The notes beneath the pieces are model-generated. The model was not told where the DNA came from, searched no databases, and saw only the letters and a program-made list of their open reading frames with translations. A DNA stretch of 64,000 nt from Cryptomeria japonica (taxonomy: Eukaryota > Streptophyta > Pinopsida > Cupressales > Cupressaceae). Position 1 is the stretch's first letter; each line of letters opens with the position of its first letter. Shown in pieces: positions 22,407 to 33,940 of the stretch. The position numbers were made by a program, and so were the translations under genes. The DNA is taken from assembly GCF_030272615.1 (NCBI RefSeq), contig NC_081407.1, positions 141,426,897 through 141,490,896 on the forward strand, written 5' to 3'.

Positions 22407-22890
22407 CTACAACTGCAGACCACCTACACTCAGGTTTAAGCCACCCCAGGAAGTAATCTCACTTGAAATGATGGTTTCCCTATCTTGATCAATAGCATGA
22501 TTTGAAAGATAATCTGCCACCTGATTTGCCTCCTGATATATGTGCTTGATCGCATAGTCCTTTCCTTCCAGATAGTCCCGTATACCTTTCAACCACATAA
22601 TTGACTTCCATCTTGGTACATTATCAATGGCAATTGCTCTAACTACATTGAGCGAATCACCTTCAATATCAATCTGTCGAAGGTTCTTTTCCCAACATAG
22701 TTTCAAGCCACCAAGAAGAGATGCATACTCAGCATCATTATTTGTTCCATCAAGAAGCTTAATTGACCCCAACCCCCTCCCCCACACCAATTCTCCATTC
22801 TCGTTCTTGATGAGGAAATTGGCACTTGACAGTCCAAGATTACCATTGGAGGCACCGTTAAAGTTAAGTTTCAAACGGCCTTTAATGTAA
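22407..22890 (-). pseudogene. LINE RNase H domain (catalytically altered)
   Basis: The frame matches the RNase H domain that plant L1-type LINEs carry after reverse transcriptase: KLNFNGASNGN, then NDAEYASLLGGLK, IEGDSLNVV and HIYQEANQVADYLSNHA. RNase H removes RNA from RNA-DNA hybrids and needs four acidic residues. Here E (NDAEYA), D (EGDS) and D (VADYL) are kept, but the first, normally NFDGAS, is NFNGAS, a D-to-N change expected to inactivate. The rest of the frame is open to the stop at 22407. The first ~15 residues of the frame above 22890 are not RNase H. Confidence 0.8.
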
Positions 22891-23769
22891 GAATTAGATT
22901 TATTGAAATAAAATAGAAATTTTATTTTATTCAAAAAACTTCAGCAGTGCTATTTTGTGTGGTAGGCACGGTGATGTTTCAGGTTGGTCCTACTACAAAG
23001 GGAAACATAACATTTCATTTGGGTTGTGGGACATCTTACACCTAGCAGCCACTTTCAAGTAATTCCAAATCCTTGAAGGAGGTTATGTTGGGGTTCAAGG
23101 GGATATTAAATTCATTAATTTTGATTCCTATGATGTCATCGAACCACTTTGGAGAGGTGTGGAAGTTGTGAAAAGGAGAAATCACATATTGGCTAGGGAT
23201 GGTCGGCCAACTCAGCCGCATCATAAAGAAAGTATAAAAGTTGTTACATAGAAACAAACAAATCAGAAATCGACTCACCTTGGTGAGAGAATAAGAAAGG
23301 ACATGGACCATTCAATGGTGACATGGAGGAGAGAGGATTGGTAACATTGAATAATAGGAATTTTTTTAATGTTAATTCTTTCTAGATGCTTATGATTTGT
23401 GTGGAAATCAGCAAAGTTGGTTGTAACTGCTCATTGGGCATTGCAAACAGGTTTTTCTAATATTTGAATTTCAAAATATATAATTTAAATTTAAATAATT
23501 CCTTCTTTTGATTGTTTGCAAACATTTAGTCAAAAATAAATAAATTTGAATCAGTATTTGTTTATTTTAATTTTTCAATTGAGAGAAAAAGAAAGAAAGA
23601 AGATATTTCAATAGGAATCATTGGAAATTGCGAAAAGGAATATTTATATTGTATAGGTTTTTTCTGAACTATATCTAATTATAACTTGATTTTCATTTGC
23701 TATGGTCATTTTCTTTACTGTAATGCAATTTTCCTTAGGGTTAATGCAATAACTTTCCATAAGATGCAG
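22891..23769. other. Intron sequence before the second CBL exon
   Basis: AT-rich; a minus-strand frame at 23311-23042 has no recognisable motif. No repeat ends were found. Confidence 0.4.
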
Positions 23770-23850
23770 GTGAAGAGAATGGTAGTGGCCACTCTTGCAG
23801 AGTCAGGCATGAACCTTTCAGATAATGTCATTGAGAGAATCATTGACAAG
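23770..23850 (+). CDS. CBL: Calcineurin B-like protein, internal exon (81 nt)
   Basis: Bounded by AAGATGCAG/ and /GTATAG, the exon codes 27 residues, [15 protein letters not shown] then [12 protein letters not shown], the segment that directly follows FIERQE in CBL proteins (plant consensus [27 protein letters not shown]). It is the helix leading into the third EF hand. Eighty-one nucleotides is the usual size for this exon, and its phase joins the 53-nt exon without a break. No stop or indel. The next expected exon (TFEEADTKHDGKI-type EF hand) was not found down to 26.3 kb or in 38.3-42.6 kb, so it lies farther away, is unrecognised, or the gene is partial. Confidence 0.85.
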
Positions 23851-24753
23851 GTATAGTTTGAGGTTCTTTTAACCTATTGTTTTATATTCAAGGCTTGTAA
23901 TTCATTTCGTGTATATTCTAAGTGTTTTATGGATAGGACAATTGAGTTTCGAACATTCGTTTGTTCTTGACATGGGTTTTTATGCTCTTCTTCAACCTTA
24001 TTTGCACTTCAAAAAGATAAAAAATTGGATGATTTTTATTGAGAGATCACTTGACCTCATTAAATAGTGCTAGAGACAAAAAAAAGTTGTCTTTATTTGG
24101 ACTTGAGTTTTGCAGCTATACTGACCATATAGTTTGATACAAACTATTAACCTTGGTTTTTTCTGTTCATTTTGAATTTAACTATAATTTTTGATCTTCA
24201 TGCTCAAATGCAATATGTAACGGGGATAATCCATCCATCATTTTACTTAATATTTGCCATCCATTTCAACACTTTTATTTCTGTATTATTTAAAAAGGAC
24301 CAAATTTAGATGAATTATTGTGTGAATCATCATATCAATATCATATTAATAAGAATATTACAAAGGCTTCCCTTTTTTTATACATCTCAAATTCTAATAA
24401 ATTTTGTTTCTTGGCTTTGACAAAATCTTGAGATTGATGAATTATCTGTTGACTTCAAATTTGATTTTGAAGGAGGAACACACAATAGTTCCATAGGAAG
24501 GAACAAAGTTATTATTTCATAATAAATGTCTTTGTCATGTCCTTGTTTTTAGACTAAGGGAGTAATTTAATAATTTACTTTAAGTTGCCCAAAAAGTTGC
24601 AGACCACAGATTTACTATTGAGATGGGGGATGAATCAGTAGTGTACATATCTTAAATTCTTATGCATGTGTCTTTTGAAGAAACTTAAAAAACTTTGAAC
24701 TAGAAGACTGAAATGAAAATATCAATCTGAAATCTGAAAGTCACATCACACTA
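23851..24753. other. Nothing recognised
   Basis: AT-rich sequence after the CBL exon, presumably the next intron. I see no coding or repeat structure here. Confidence 0.4.
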
Positions 24754-25994
24754 TGAGACCAATGCACACAAACAATTACGTGGAATCCCAAGATGGGAAA
24801 ACCACGGTGAGAAATGCTGCTAGGGTCTACTGTCCTAAACCAGCCTCAATTTTGAAATGACTACAAATCTTTTAGGGCACCAACCCCAAGGAATTATCAA
24901 AAAATCCTTCTAAGAGCACCAACTCCCATACACATAAACTTCTAAGTCTGAGCACCCACTCAGCATCCTTAGGCATCCACCATAAGAATGATACTATCAA
25001 ATTATTTCTGAGTTCAATCTGCAATATTCTACTTTACAAATTTTGAAGATATATAAGCCAAAAATTACAAACAGAAAATTTGTCACCGTACATATATATT
25101 AATCTGTTTTGCACCACATCCTACAAGAGACTTCTTATAAACTTAGTGTTACTACCTATCTTCTGATCACCTGTTCACAAATTTAACAGGCCTTATCAAA
25201 TACACTGAAAACTAGATAAATATACTGTGTATAAAGAATGTTCAAACCTATATTCTCTGTTCTTATTACTACATGCTTATGATTTGTGAAATCTGCTAAA
25301 TAATGAATACACACTTACAGTATCAACTCTTTGCAAATGATGGTAATGTAATCTCAATTCTACCAAATTTATGAAGACTTTTAGTATCTGTGTTTTCTTT
25401 AGTTTCACAAATTCTGCACCTGTCTTTTAGTGTAATAACTTCCCCACATTATTCTTTGCTGTTAAATTCTGTCTAAATCTTTGCGCTCTCAGTCATTCTA
25501 AATATCTCTTTATCGTCCATACATTCTCTTGCACAATTTTTACGATATTATTCTCAGATTATGTTCTGTTTTCACTTGGCCAACATCTCTTACACAAGCA
25601 ACTTGGAGGACCACGGTTGTAACTAACTCAACCAACAGCAGTTACAAATATTAATTAAAATGTTAAACAAATTAAAACCATAAACAAGATGTGGTTACAA
25701 CAACCAACACAACTACCACAACTTCTATTAAACTTGTATCCTCTTCCATACATTCTGCCAAATAAAGATTGCATTCTATGAATATGATTCAATCAATGCT
25801 TCAATTGATATAATCTGCCTTCGAACTTTTCAAACAGCGAAGCCAAAGGTAAATACCTTAGCACAGATTATCAATAAGATTAGAGTGTTTCAATCATCTG
25901 TATAATTTGCTAATGAATGCTTTCACTCTGTTTACAGATATTATAAAAGTTTTAGATCCTAATTAAAGATTGGCATCAATGACAATGTCCAACA
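24754..25994 (-). repeat. Copia-type 3' LTR
   Basis: On the minus strand an AAAGGGGGAGAT polypurine tract is followed by TGTTGGACATTGTC, a classic Copia LTR start. About 1.2 kb on comes the CACCGTGGTTTTCCCATCTT block that many plant Copia LTRs carry near their end. The far limit near 24754 is approximate, and the matching 5' LTR was not found. Confidence 0.55.
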
Positions 25995-26008
25995 ATCTCC
26001 CCCTTTGG
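25995..26008 (-). promoter_or_regulatory. Polypurine tract of a Copia element
   Basis: Minus strand CCAAAGGGGGAGAT directly before the LTR start TGTTGG; it primes plus-strand DNA synthesis in such elements. The internal sequence beyond it (26009-26318, probably resuming at 38312) was interrupted by another Copia insertion and has no recognisable coding. Confidence 0.6.
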
Positions 26009-26323
26009 CATTGATGTCAACATCTTCAACCACTTGTTCATTCAAACATAATCATTCGGAACCACCAATCAAATTTGAGAGCGCAAAGGTTTCCGATATG
26101 GATTTGGGGATGAGAACATTTTTTTCCTATATAGGCAATTCTATCCAAGGATTGTATATGTGTAAAAATATTGTTTCAAGAGCATATTGAAGATTTCTAG
26201 ATTTGTGTACCGAAGAGCGCAAAGCATTTCTAGAAGATAGTTAGATTGAGGCTTCTAGTTTCAATTGTGATTGGGGATTTCATTTGTTTGAAGACTTATT
26301 CTAATATTTGGCAGTCAAGTACT

Positions 26324-26515
26324 TATTACAAAAGGTAATTGGTAAAAACTAAATTGAATTAATGAATGATCGAAGGATCATTATATAGAATACAAAGGGA
26401 TCAATGTTTCTAATAAGAAACAACTGATAACGAATACAAAAATAGAAACTACTAATATCTACATTATATTATAATATTGACCATTAATAAACTAAATAAA
26501 GATATAATTCTAATA
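26324..26515 (-). repeat. Copia 3' LTR (192 bp)
   Basis: Near-identical to 38115-38306. On the minus strand it begins TATTAGAATT and ends TTGTAATA, so the termini are TATTA...TAATA inverted repeats rather than TG...CA. The polypurine tract AAGGGAGGG precedes it. Confidence 0.92.
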
Positions 26516-27000
26516 CCCTCCCTTAATGGTCAATTTGTCTAGTACACCAAGTTGCCCCCTGAACTTAACAAACTTATCCAGATGTAGGGACTTGGTGAGG
26601 ATATTTGCAGTCTGGTCCTCAGTAGGAACATACTGATCCATCTTCAACCAGCTTGAGGATGAAGTGAGAATGAAGCTCAATATGCTTGGTCCGCTCATGG
26701 AAGACTGTATTTTTTAGCAAATTTCAGCACCCCTTGATTGTCACAGAAGAGGGATGTAGGATTTGCTTGAGGCAGTTGGATGTTTGAAAGCATCCTTTGA
26801 AGCCAAACTGCCTCACAAGTTGCTTTGACTGTTCCTCGATGTTCAACTTCGGTCGAGGAAAGAGCTACAACCTGCTGCTTCTTACTGGTCCAAGTGATAG
26901 CATCTGTGCCCAAATTGAAGACATACTTGGATGTGGACTTTCTGTCGTAAACAGAGCTTGCCCAATCCAAATCTGTGAAACCGATGAGTCTGGGATCTTT
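26516..27000 (-). pseudogene. Copia RNase H, C-terminal part
   Basis: Continues the Copia polyprotein on the far side of element B: HINRTKDPRLIGFTDLDWAS carries the first catalytic Asp (normally YSDADWAG, here FTDLDWAS), then SKYVFNLGTDAITWTSKKQQ, VALSSTEVEHRG with the Glu, and SLFCDNQGVLKFAK with the next Asp. These are textbook Copia RNase H motifs. Stops and a frame change occur near 26700 before the conserved tail. The domain removes template RNA during reverse transcription. Confidence 0.9.
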
Positions 27001-27192
27001 GGTCCTGTTGATGTGTTTTTTATGCACATAACATTACAGAATAAATTACCAAGATAATTTACCCTCTCTTGAACAAAATCACCTCAGATGCTAAGAATGA
27101 GATCAACTAAAATGATTCCAAGGTTTCTACATGTCAGGTCTTGACGAGTGGGTAACTCAATGGTTGATGTGAACTGCTGTGTTCACTTGGGA

Positions 27193-27198
27193 ACTTAC
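27193..27198 (-). promoter_or_regulatory. Possible U5 splice donor in element B
   Basis: Minus strand GCGTAAGTTCCC about 190 nt before the element end. It aligns with TGTAAGTCCCC in A (4001) and TGTAAGTGCCC in C (63984), so the GTAAGT is conserved at the same place in all three. Confidence 0.4.
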
Positions 27199-27817
27199 GC
27201 AAATGTTTGGATTATCATGAATGATGCGGAATAGGTGTGCTGACAACTTAAGATTTATCAATATGGCTCTGGATTTACTTCTTACTAAAAAATGGGCAAA
27301 AGGAATAGGGTTCAGGAAATCTATTCCAAGCCTAGGAATGTAGGAAATGATGAATGGATTTAGTGGAATCAAACCAGGCAAGGTCTCACAATTAGGTATT
27401 GACACAAGCTTAGTGCAATCGTCTAAGGTATACTTAAAGGTTTTCAGGCTATCACCATCAAACGTTGACACCATCCAAGTTGTTGCTTGTCAAGGGACGA
27501 GTAATAGTTGAAGTTATGCTTACTCGAATTCCAGTTGACCACACAAGGCGCACTTACCAGCGGCAAGAGGCTAGTGGTATGGATTAAGGATTCCACACAA
27601 ATGAATTCAACAAATCTTCCACTCAATCTAACATACATGAAAATAAGTTTTAATCTAAATTCTAATCTAACTTGGAGGAATTGAGAACCATGAATGCAAA
27701 TGCAACACTTGAAGAGCAAAATCACCAACAATTGAACAATGATTAAGATTCAAATAGCTGTAGCATATACCAACAATTCTACAAAAACTCTCTCTTACAA
27801 ATGAGAGACAAGGAGGC

Positions 27818-27825
27818 ATATATAG
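27818..27825 (-). promoter_or_regulatory. TATA box of element B
   Basis: Minus strand CTATATATGCC, preceded by TCTTGGCCATCC (shared with C) and AACCCTAATTAGGG (shared with A), and followed by TTTGTAAGAGAG. It begins only about 140 bp after the end of the long frame. Confidence 0.6.
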
Positions 27826-27960
27826 AGTCTCTTACAAAAAGGATGGCCAAGATTGATCTAAGATCAATGGCCGAGATCATGCCAACAAAACCTTAGAATT
27901 GCCCTAATTAGGGTTACATAAAAAATGGTGCCACCAACATATGGCCCAATGAAAAGATAC

Positions 27961-30900
27961 CTAGTCATCAAATAGGGAATCTTCTAGAAGATTCCTCCTT
28001 GCATCTCTCTCTCTCCTAGCATACTCCAAGAATCTAGCCAATACTGAATCTAACTCCTCCATGGAAATGCTAGGCAAGGTATCCTGCTGTAAATCGATCA
28101 CGTCCAGTGAATCCGAGCAAGCATTCAAAGTGTTCTCCCATTTTGGAATGAGCTTCTACGAACTATGAACATGAATCAACAAAGAGACCAAGTCATCTAT
28201 CTGACTCTTCTTCAAAGAGTCCAACTGGCAAAAATACATAAATTTCATCTTGTCTCTTAATTCGGCTAAGTGTAAACCACTAGCATCACTAACATCAACA
28301 CCCAATAATTCCTCAATCGAGGCAAGGATCTTCATCTGAATGTCCTGAATTAATCCTTCCATCTCCATACAACTCGACTAGGCGTTCTCATAAGTTGATT
28401 TCTTCACGGCTAATAAACAATACCAGCCATGGAAATCGTATCTGTCTCCATTGTGCACAATGTTCTCGCTGACCAAGGTGGAATTAGGAATCTTCTTCAA
28501 AGCTTGGAGGCGTGGAATAATTATCTATTGGATAGGTCGGAATTCTTCCCAAACTCCCTCCAAATACTGGATTCTAAATACAAGCCCTGTTGTCGTATCA
28601 TATGCATGGACAAACTGAGTAAGGAAATCATCTGGCTTCTTTCTTGTGCTCTCAATCCACTTTTCTACCTCTGAGTGTGTACTTCTCGCCACCTCATAGT
28701 GTGAATATATTCCATGGTCAACTGCAATAGGGGAAATAAGGGTGGGATTTCCACGCCTTGTCCCTGCAATATACTCTCTGAGTCTAATATTCTCTTCTCT
28801 GTACCTTTCTTTCTCCGCAACCTCTCTGCCTAACCTAGCATCGATTGTCCAATCTTCTGGAATTCCTGCTTTCTGGATGTACGACCAAGGGCAACTGAAG
28901 TGTTCTGGAAATCCATAGGAGTAGCAATGTCCACTGTCATGCCTGCAATAGGAACAACAATCTGTGCAATCCGCATTCCTGTCTCATCTCTAGCTATGTG
29001 CGACAAAATCTCCGCTCTCTTGGGCTCCTTCTTAACACTCCTAGCTAGGTATTCATCAATATCATCAATAGGCTGTAGCTCTATCATTTGTTTACTTTTC
29101 TCCATGCTTCTCATCAGCCATTCAGGAATAGCGGCCATCTCCATACCATCATCAAGACATATTTCTCGATCAATCTCCTTCAATGCCAAGATAACATCAT
29201 CATCATCATCAGGATTATTCTTGGTCCAATCATATACCTCATTTCCCAAGCTAAATTCCAAAAGGACAGTAGGGGATTCTGGCTGATCATTATTCTCATC
29301 AGGAGGTGCACATGTTGCTGTGGCATGGAACTCCTGAATATTCTCTGGTAGTATCACTGTGCTGGAACATAGCTGAGTCTCCTTGTTCTGTTATGTTACT
29401 TCAATCACTTCGATTGATGAGACACTGGGAGGGGGTGAAGGAATGATAGGCGGAATGATAGTCTTCTATTTCTTCTTCATCTCATCAATCTTCTAACCTT
29501 TGACCTTGACTTCTCCTGGCGTGTTCTTCCTTCTCTTGGGAGCTTGACTCTCTTCGTTTGCATGAATCCTGACATCATTGATAGTCCTTTGATCATCCTC
29601 GGAAGTAGACTCTTCTGGCTTCATCCTTTCATAAGTGAAGGGAACACCCATGTCAACTAATTTGTTCATCTGTATGTCTACCCATATGCGGGAGAAATTC
29701 AAGACCTCTCTCATCAATATATTCAGGTCAATCTCTTCTGACTCTGACCAATTTGGCAATAGGATTGCCTTCTTCATTTCACTCTCATACTGTGGATGTG
29801 TATGATCTCTATCATCTAATACCTGATCGGGAATGAGGAAAAGTCCACACTTTCTCATGAAATCCACTGACATTCTGGACCACATTCTTCTCTTCACTGC
29901 TTGCTCGTCCATCAGGTTAGCCCAATAATCTTCTATGTCACTTTTGTGAATGAAATTCTCTCCTCTGATCCTTCCGACCTTCTTGTCTGGATCAAATCTT
30001 TCTCTTTTCTTATACGTAGCAAATCGATAGAATGTAAGATTCTCACTCGTAGTGCTGGTGGCTATGGCGGACTGACAAATCTCTGATGTCTTCCCAATTG
30101 AAATAGGTAATGTCATGCCTGTTCTGTGCTTTTCTCTCTGGATAACATCGAACTCTAGAAGTTGTCTTACCACTTCCAACAATATCATTCTATTGGTTGG
30201 ATACCTAGGAAGTCTGTAGGGTTCAGATTGAAACCAATGAATCCTAAGGTATGTGAAAGTGGGAAACTATATATACCACGATCCATATTTTTCTATTAAC
30301 TCGGCTGCCTCCTTGGACAATCTTCTGTGGATTCCGCCTTGCAGCATCCGTGTGATGTACATAGTGAATGCATTATTCACTCTCTTATAGTCTTCAATTC
30401 TATACATGCTCAGCTGGGGGTAGCATTCATGACCCTTGAACTGTCCTTGCCCATTCCCGACTTCACCTTTGCATATTAATCCTCTGTATGAAACAAACTG
30501 TGCAAGCAGGTACACTAGGTAAGAAGTCATGGCGAATGACTTGGACCGCTTTACATTCCTCAGCTGAAAATCCAGGTTGTCACTTATAATCTTCGACCAA
30601 TTTATTAGTGTCCCTCTAAGACAATCCTGGATGAAGTAGAACATCCATCCATCAAATATTGCTCCCTACAGCATCCCCATCACTCTGTTGAGTAGGAATA
30701 TGAAATCACTATATTCCTCCTTGAAATCTATGCACATGAGTGTCTTGGGAGCCTTGGAATGATGAGACCTAGGCTCAATCATCCAATCTTTGTTAATTAA
30801 ATTCTTGCATACACCCATCTTCTTCGTGTATCTTTTTGCATAATCCTCCTTGGTCACATCCTTCATGTCTGTTCCGCGTGGAATTTCAAACACCTTTGCA

Positions 30901-31247
30901 ATGGCATCCTCAGCAAGGTAGGCGATGTCAACGCCCTTAGGAGTCTTGATCATTCTTGTGAGCGGATCGTAACATCGTGCACACTCCAGGATAAGCTCAC
31001 TGCACTGTATGGACTGTGGAAATCCAACGGCATGGAAAATGCTACTCTTCATAATGTTCGCATATGCTAGGGAAGGAACCTGATCTCCGATTCCGAACAT
31101 CCAACGCTGCATCTGGTCGAAGTCTAGGAAATGCATATTTGTATCAGTGATCTCCTTCCATCTGGATGAAATCCTGAGCTCTGGATAAAATCCAGTCTCC
31201 AGTATCTTCAATAGTTCTTTCCTTTCCTTATATCCAGACTTTGACAT
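27961..31247 (-). pseudogene. Long accessory ORF of element B (PTPD-like)
   Basis: From ATG at 31247, just after a splice acceptor, to a TAG at 27961-27963 the minus strand codes a protein of about 1,100 residues. It aligns end to end with the frame in element C: VMGM (C: IMGL), GWMFYF (C: EWMFYF), IISDN, MTSYLVY, GEVGNG (C: GEIGNG), LPRYPT, LLEVVRQ (C: LLEVARQ), VPFTYERM (C: VQFTYQMM), GWYC (C: KWYC) and a tail SMEELD (C: SMEDLD). The N-terminal half resembles the 'putative plant transposon protein' type (AEDAIAKVFEIPRGTD); the C-terminal half is charged and coiled-coil-like. No zinc knuckle, protease, RT or integrase. In-frame stops at 30666, 30267, 29493, 29466 and 29391 and a frameshift near 28830 disable it; the first two align with Gln/Pro-Gln positions of C, fitting CAG-to-TAG decay. 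Confidence 0.8.
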
Positions 31248-31252
31248 CGCCC

Positions 31253-31683
31253 CTGTACGAAGCTGGAAGTTAGACTTAGGAAAATAAATAATGCTCTTAA
31301 TATAATTCCTGACTTTCTAAAGATTTAGCTAATTAGAGCTTGGAGTCAGGAAAATAATCCATACACTTGGTAAATTTTAACAATTAAGTTTAAAACGTGA
31401 CAACACTAAGGCATGGAAATTTTCCATAAAATTCATGAATACCTCCTTATGCTTAGAAAATATGCAAGTTAAAATGCAAAGGAGTATACCGGATTAATGA
31501 TGACTAAGGAAAGGTGTGAAAGGTTGTGTTTTCACACAATGTATGTCTGAAGACACCTTCTGCAATCAACAATAGAGGTCAACAATTCTAATGATGAAAA
31601 TAATCATATTCAGGAATGTAAGTGTGGCTGGTAAAAATTTAATTTCTGAGGACAAGTCTGAAAATTGAATACTTCAGACTTAC
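31253..31683 (-). other. Probable intron before the element B ORF
   Basis: Minus strand GTGCTG/GTAAGTCTG at 31683 and TTCGTACAG/GGGCGATG at 31253 bound 431 nt. The start codon lies 5 nt into the next exon. Element C has an intron of 478 nt in the same place with the same design, which supports it. Confidence 0.55.
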
Positions 31684-32749
31684 CAGCACCTTGCAAAGTA
31701 GTTAAAAATCCCTGAAAATGATGAAAAATGGCTAAGGAATCATCTCCAAGCAAAATCGCCAAAATGGTTAGGTGGCTGGAAATGAAAATTTCTGAAGACA
31801 ACCACCTAACAATGGAGTTTTCAGACTTGCAACAGTGATAAGATGGTTCTGAAAATGCACAAAAAACTCCACAAAACACCTCCAAATGCAAATTGCCTAA
31901 GTTGGAATTGGCTGGGCAATAAAAACTCAAGTCTGAAAATTAATGGCAACCATTAATAGAGGTCAAAATCTGAAGCAAACCTTAGATCTGAAGCGAATCA
32001 GCAGGTTGGAGATGATGGCAGCCACCAAAATGTGGCACCAAACCACTCTCCAAGCAAAAATCAAAATTTTCCCAACTATGGCGCCATACTAAAATTCTGA
32101 AAAATGTTGTTAATGGCAGCCTTGATCTGCAAAAATGGAGATCTGGACAACAAGCAAATAGTGGAGGAAAATATCGCCCAAGTCTCCAAACATAAAATCG
32201 CCAACTTTCACCAAAAAATGCCAAATTTGGAAAAATCGCCAAACTTAGCAAAAATCGAAATTCTGGAATTGGTCTTTAATGGCAGCAAAGGGGAATAGAT
32301 CAGCAAGCTGGAAAAAAATAGAGGAAAGAATCCTCAACCCAACACTTCACTTCAGTCACTTGCTAAAATTCACCCAACTTGGGGAAAAATCGCTTTCATG
32401 GAGACACCTTGGCAGAAATAATAATAAAATAATGCTAAGGCTCCTCTCTTATACTTGCTTTCACTTCTCACTTTCACCACACAAGCAATGTGGGATAAAA
32501 CACTTGCTTAAATACTTGCTTGGTGAAAACCTAACAGGCTTCTAGAAGATTCAAATATTAAATGATTATTGCAAGTTATTAAATTTTGCTTTTAAATTTT
32601 AAATAATCATTAATCATTAATTAAAAGCAATTAAATGGGGTTTATTTATTAAAATATTGCAAATTAAGTCCAAATTAAGCCTCTAGGGGAAAATAGACTT
32701 GGGTTGGGATTGAAAAAACCCTTTAAAATTATTAAAATGTCAAAATTTG

Positions 32750-33440
32750 CCCCATAAGTGAAAATCGATCCTAGCTTGGATAAAAATCCATGCATAAATT
32801 CATCAAAAATGCACACAAAATTCCCCAAGAGAAAATCAATGGCAGTCTGGATTGAAAAATCCACACTCCGAACTCACTTAACTTGGAAAAAACCTCCCTG
32901 CTGGAATTTCAACCTAAGTTTGGATGAAAATCCAAACTCAAAACTCTTCAAAATATTCCCAGTGGAAATTCAATCCCTGTTTGGATGAAAATCCAGACAA
33001 AAATCCTTACAAAATGCTCTCAGGGGAAAATCGACCTTTGCCTGGATGAAAATTTGGACAAAAATCCTTACAAAATGCTCTCAGGGGAAAATCGACCTCT
33101 GTCTGGATGAAAATCCGGACAAAAATGTGCACTTAGTTGTCACAAATATCCTGGTGGAAAGTCGACCCAGGCATGGAATCATCCTCAACGTTGTCCGCAC
33201 TTCAGTCCGCACTCCAGTCTGCACTCCTGGTGGAAAATCGATGGCAGTTTGGATAAATCCTGACACTTAGCCAAATTTTAGCACTCCCAGGGGAAAATCG
33301 ATTTGGGTATGGATAAACAGTGGGGGAAAATAGCAGCCAGTATGGATTTCAAGGGAAACCCATGTGTAGTATGGATTTTGAGTGGGGGAATAGGTTGGGT
33401 AGTCTAGAATGTGAGGGGAAAAGCACCTCTAGCATGGAAT
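32750..33440. repeat. About twelve iterons in element B
   Basis: A unit of the form AGGGGAAAATCGACC, a short CT-rich bit, TGGATGAAAATCC, GACAAAAATCC, TACAAAATGCTCTC repeats. The best copies (about 32960, 33021, 33082) have a 61-bp period; others to 33440 are shorter and diverged. The array takes the position that hairpins hold in A and GAAATTCGC repeats hold in C. Confidence 0.85.
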
Positions 33441-33940
33441 TTGACCCTTTTACCCTTGGAATAAGGATTTCCCTTAGGATTTTATCATTTTAACCACTCA
33501 AAATCGCTTAGAAACATTAAATTTAGACTGGACTTAGGTAAACTTTCCAAAAATATGAGCGAAACGCTAGGCAAATACTAGAATAAAGTGCGTAATCATC
33601 ATAAATAATACCTTAGGAGCGAGAAAACAACTCCAAAAGGTCTGTGAATACCTTGGTACTTTAAAATCATTGATGCGTGTGTTTAAAAACACGTTAACGC
33701 TCAAAAGGTCAACACTTAGGCAAAACTTAGGATCATTAAAATATCAACTTTTGCAACTTGATCCTATAACTTCAAAACCCTAGACAACACTAGGCATGAT
33801 CAAAACTCCGAAACTTGGGCACAGGAAACACAAAATTGCCCACTAAGCAGCCAAAACCCTAACCTAACAACGTAGAAAGCCGACAAAGAGGGGGTCCCCA
33901 TTAGCGATGGGGCGATGTGTGAAAAGGTCACAACAGGTCC

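Larger units (their letters stand above)
21541..22890 (-). mobile_element. 5'-truncated LINE, minus strand
   Basis: A 19-nt T run on the + strand (21543-21561) is the poly(A) tail of a minus-strand element. Upstream of it on that strand lies a second frame and then a LINE-type RNase H domain. Reverse transcriptase and endonuclease are absent, as in a 5'-truncated insertion; the 5' edge near 22890 is where similarity to RNase H begins. No target duplication could be fixed. It sits in the CBL intron in opposite orientation. Confidence 0.65.
13427..23769 (+). other. 10.3-kb CBL intron
   Basis: The interval between the two CBL exons starts GTATGG and ends GATGCAG. It holds a 117-bp duplication, at least two DNA-transposon-like units, a palindrome array and a LINE fragment. 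Introns of this size, filled with repeats, are common in conifers (established knowledge). That both exons belong to one gene is inferred from matching order, strand and phase. Confidence 0.7.
27006..33935 (-). mobile_element. Element B: LTR-like unit with a long internal ORF
   Basis: On the minus strand the unit starts TGTTGTGACC at 33935 and ends CATCAACA at 27006. GGTCC is duplicated on both sides (27001-27005 and 33936-33940), and the Copia reading frame resumes exactly across it. Only one promoter/R/U5 block is present (TATA at 27818-27825, 819 bp from the end) and no internal TGTTGTGAC or CATCAACA marks a second LTR. Layout from the 5' end: conserved 5' terminus, 61-bp iterons, AT-rich part, 431-nt intron, a roughly 1,100-codon frame, TATA, U5. 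Termini and U5 match elements A and C. Confidence 0.88.

Noticed and set aside
23851-26318. Further CBL exons after 23850
   Set aside because: Looked for the TFEEADTKHDG-type EF-hand exon and the following exon; no matching sequence was found.
27006-33935. Element B as an ordinary Gypsy or Copia element
   Set aside because: No gag, protease, RT or integrase motif occurs in any of the frames read, and no second LTR could be found.
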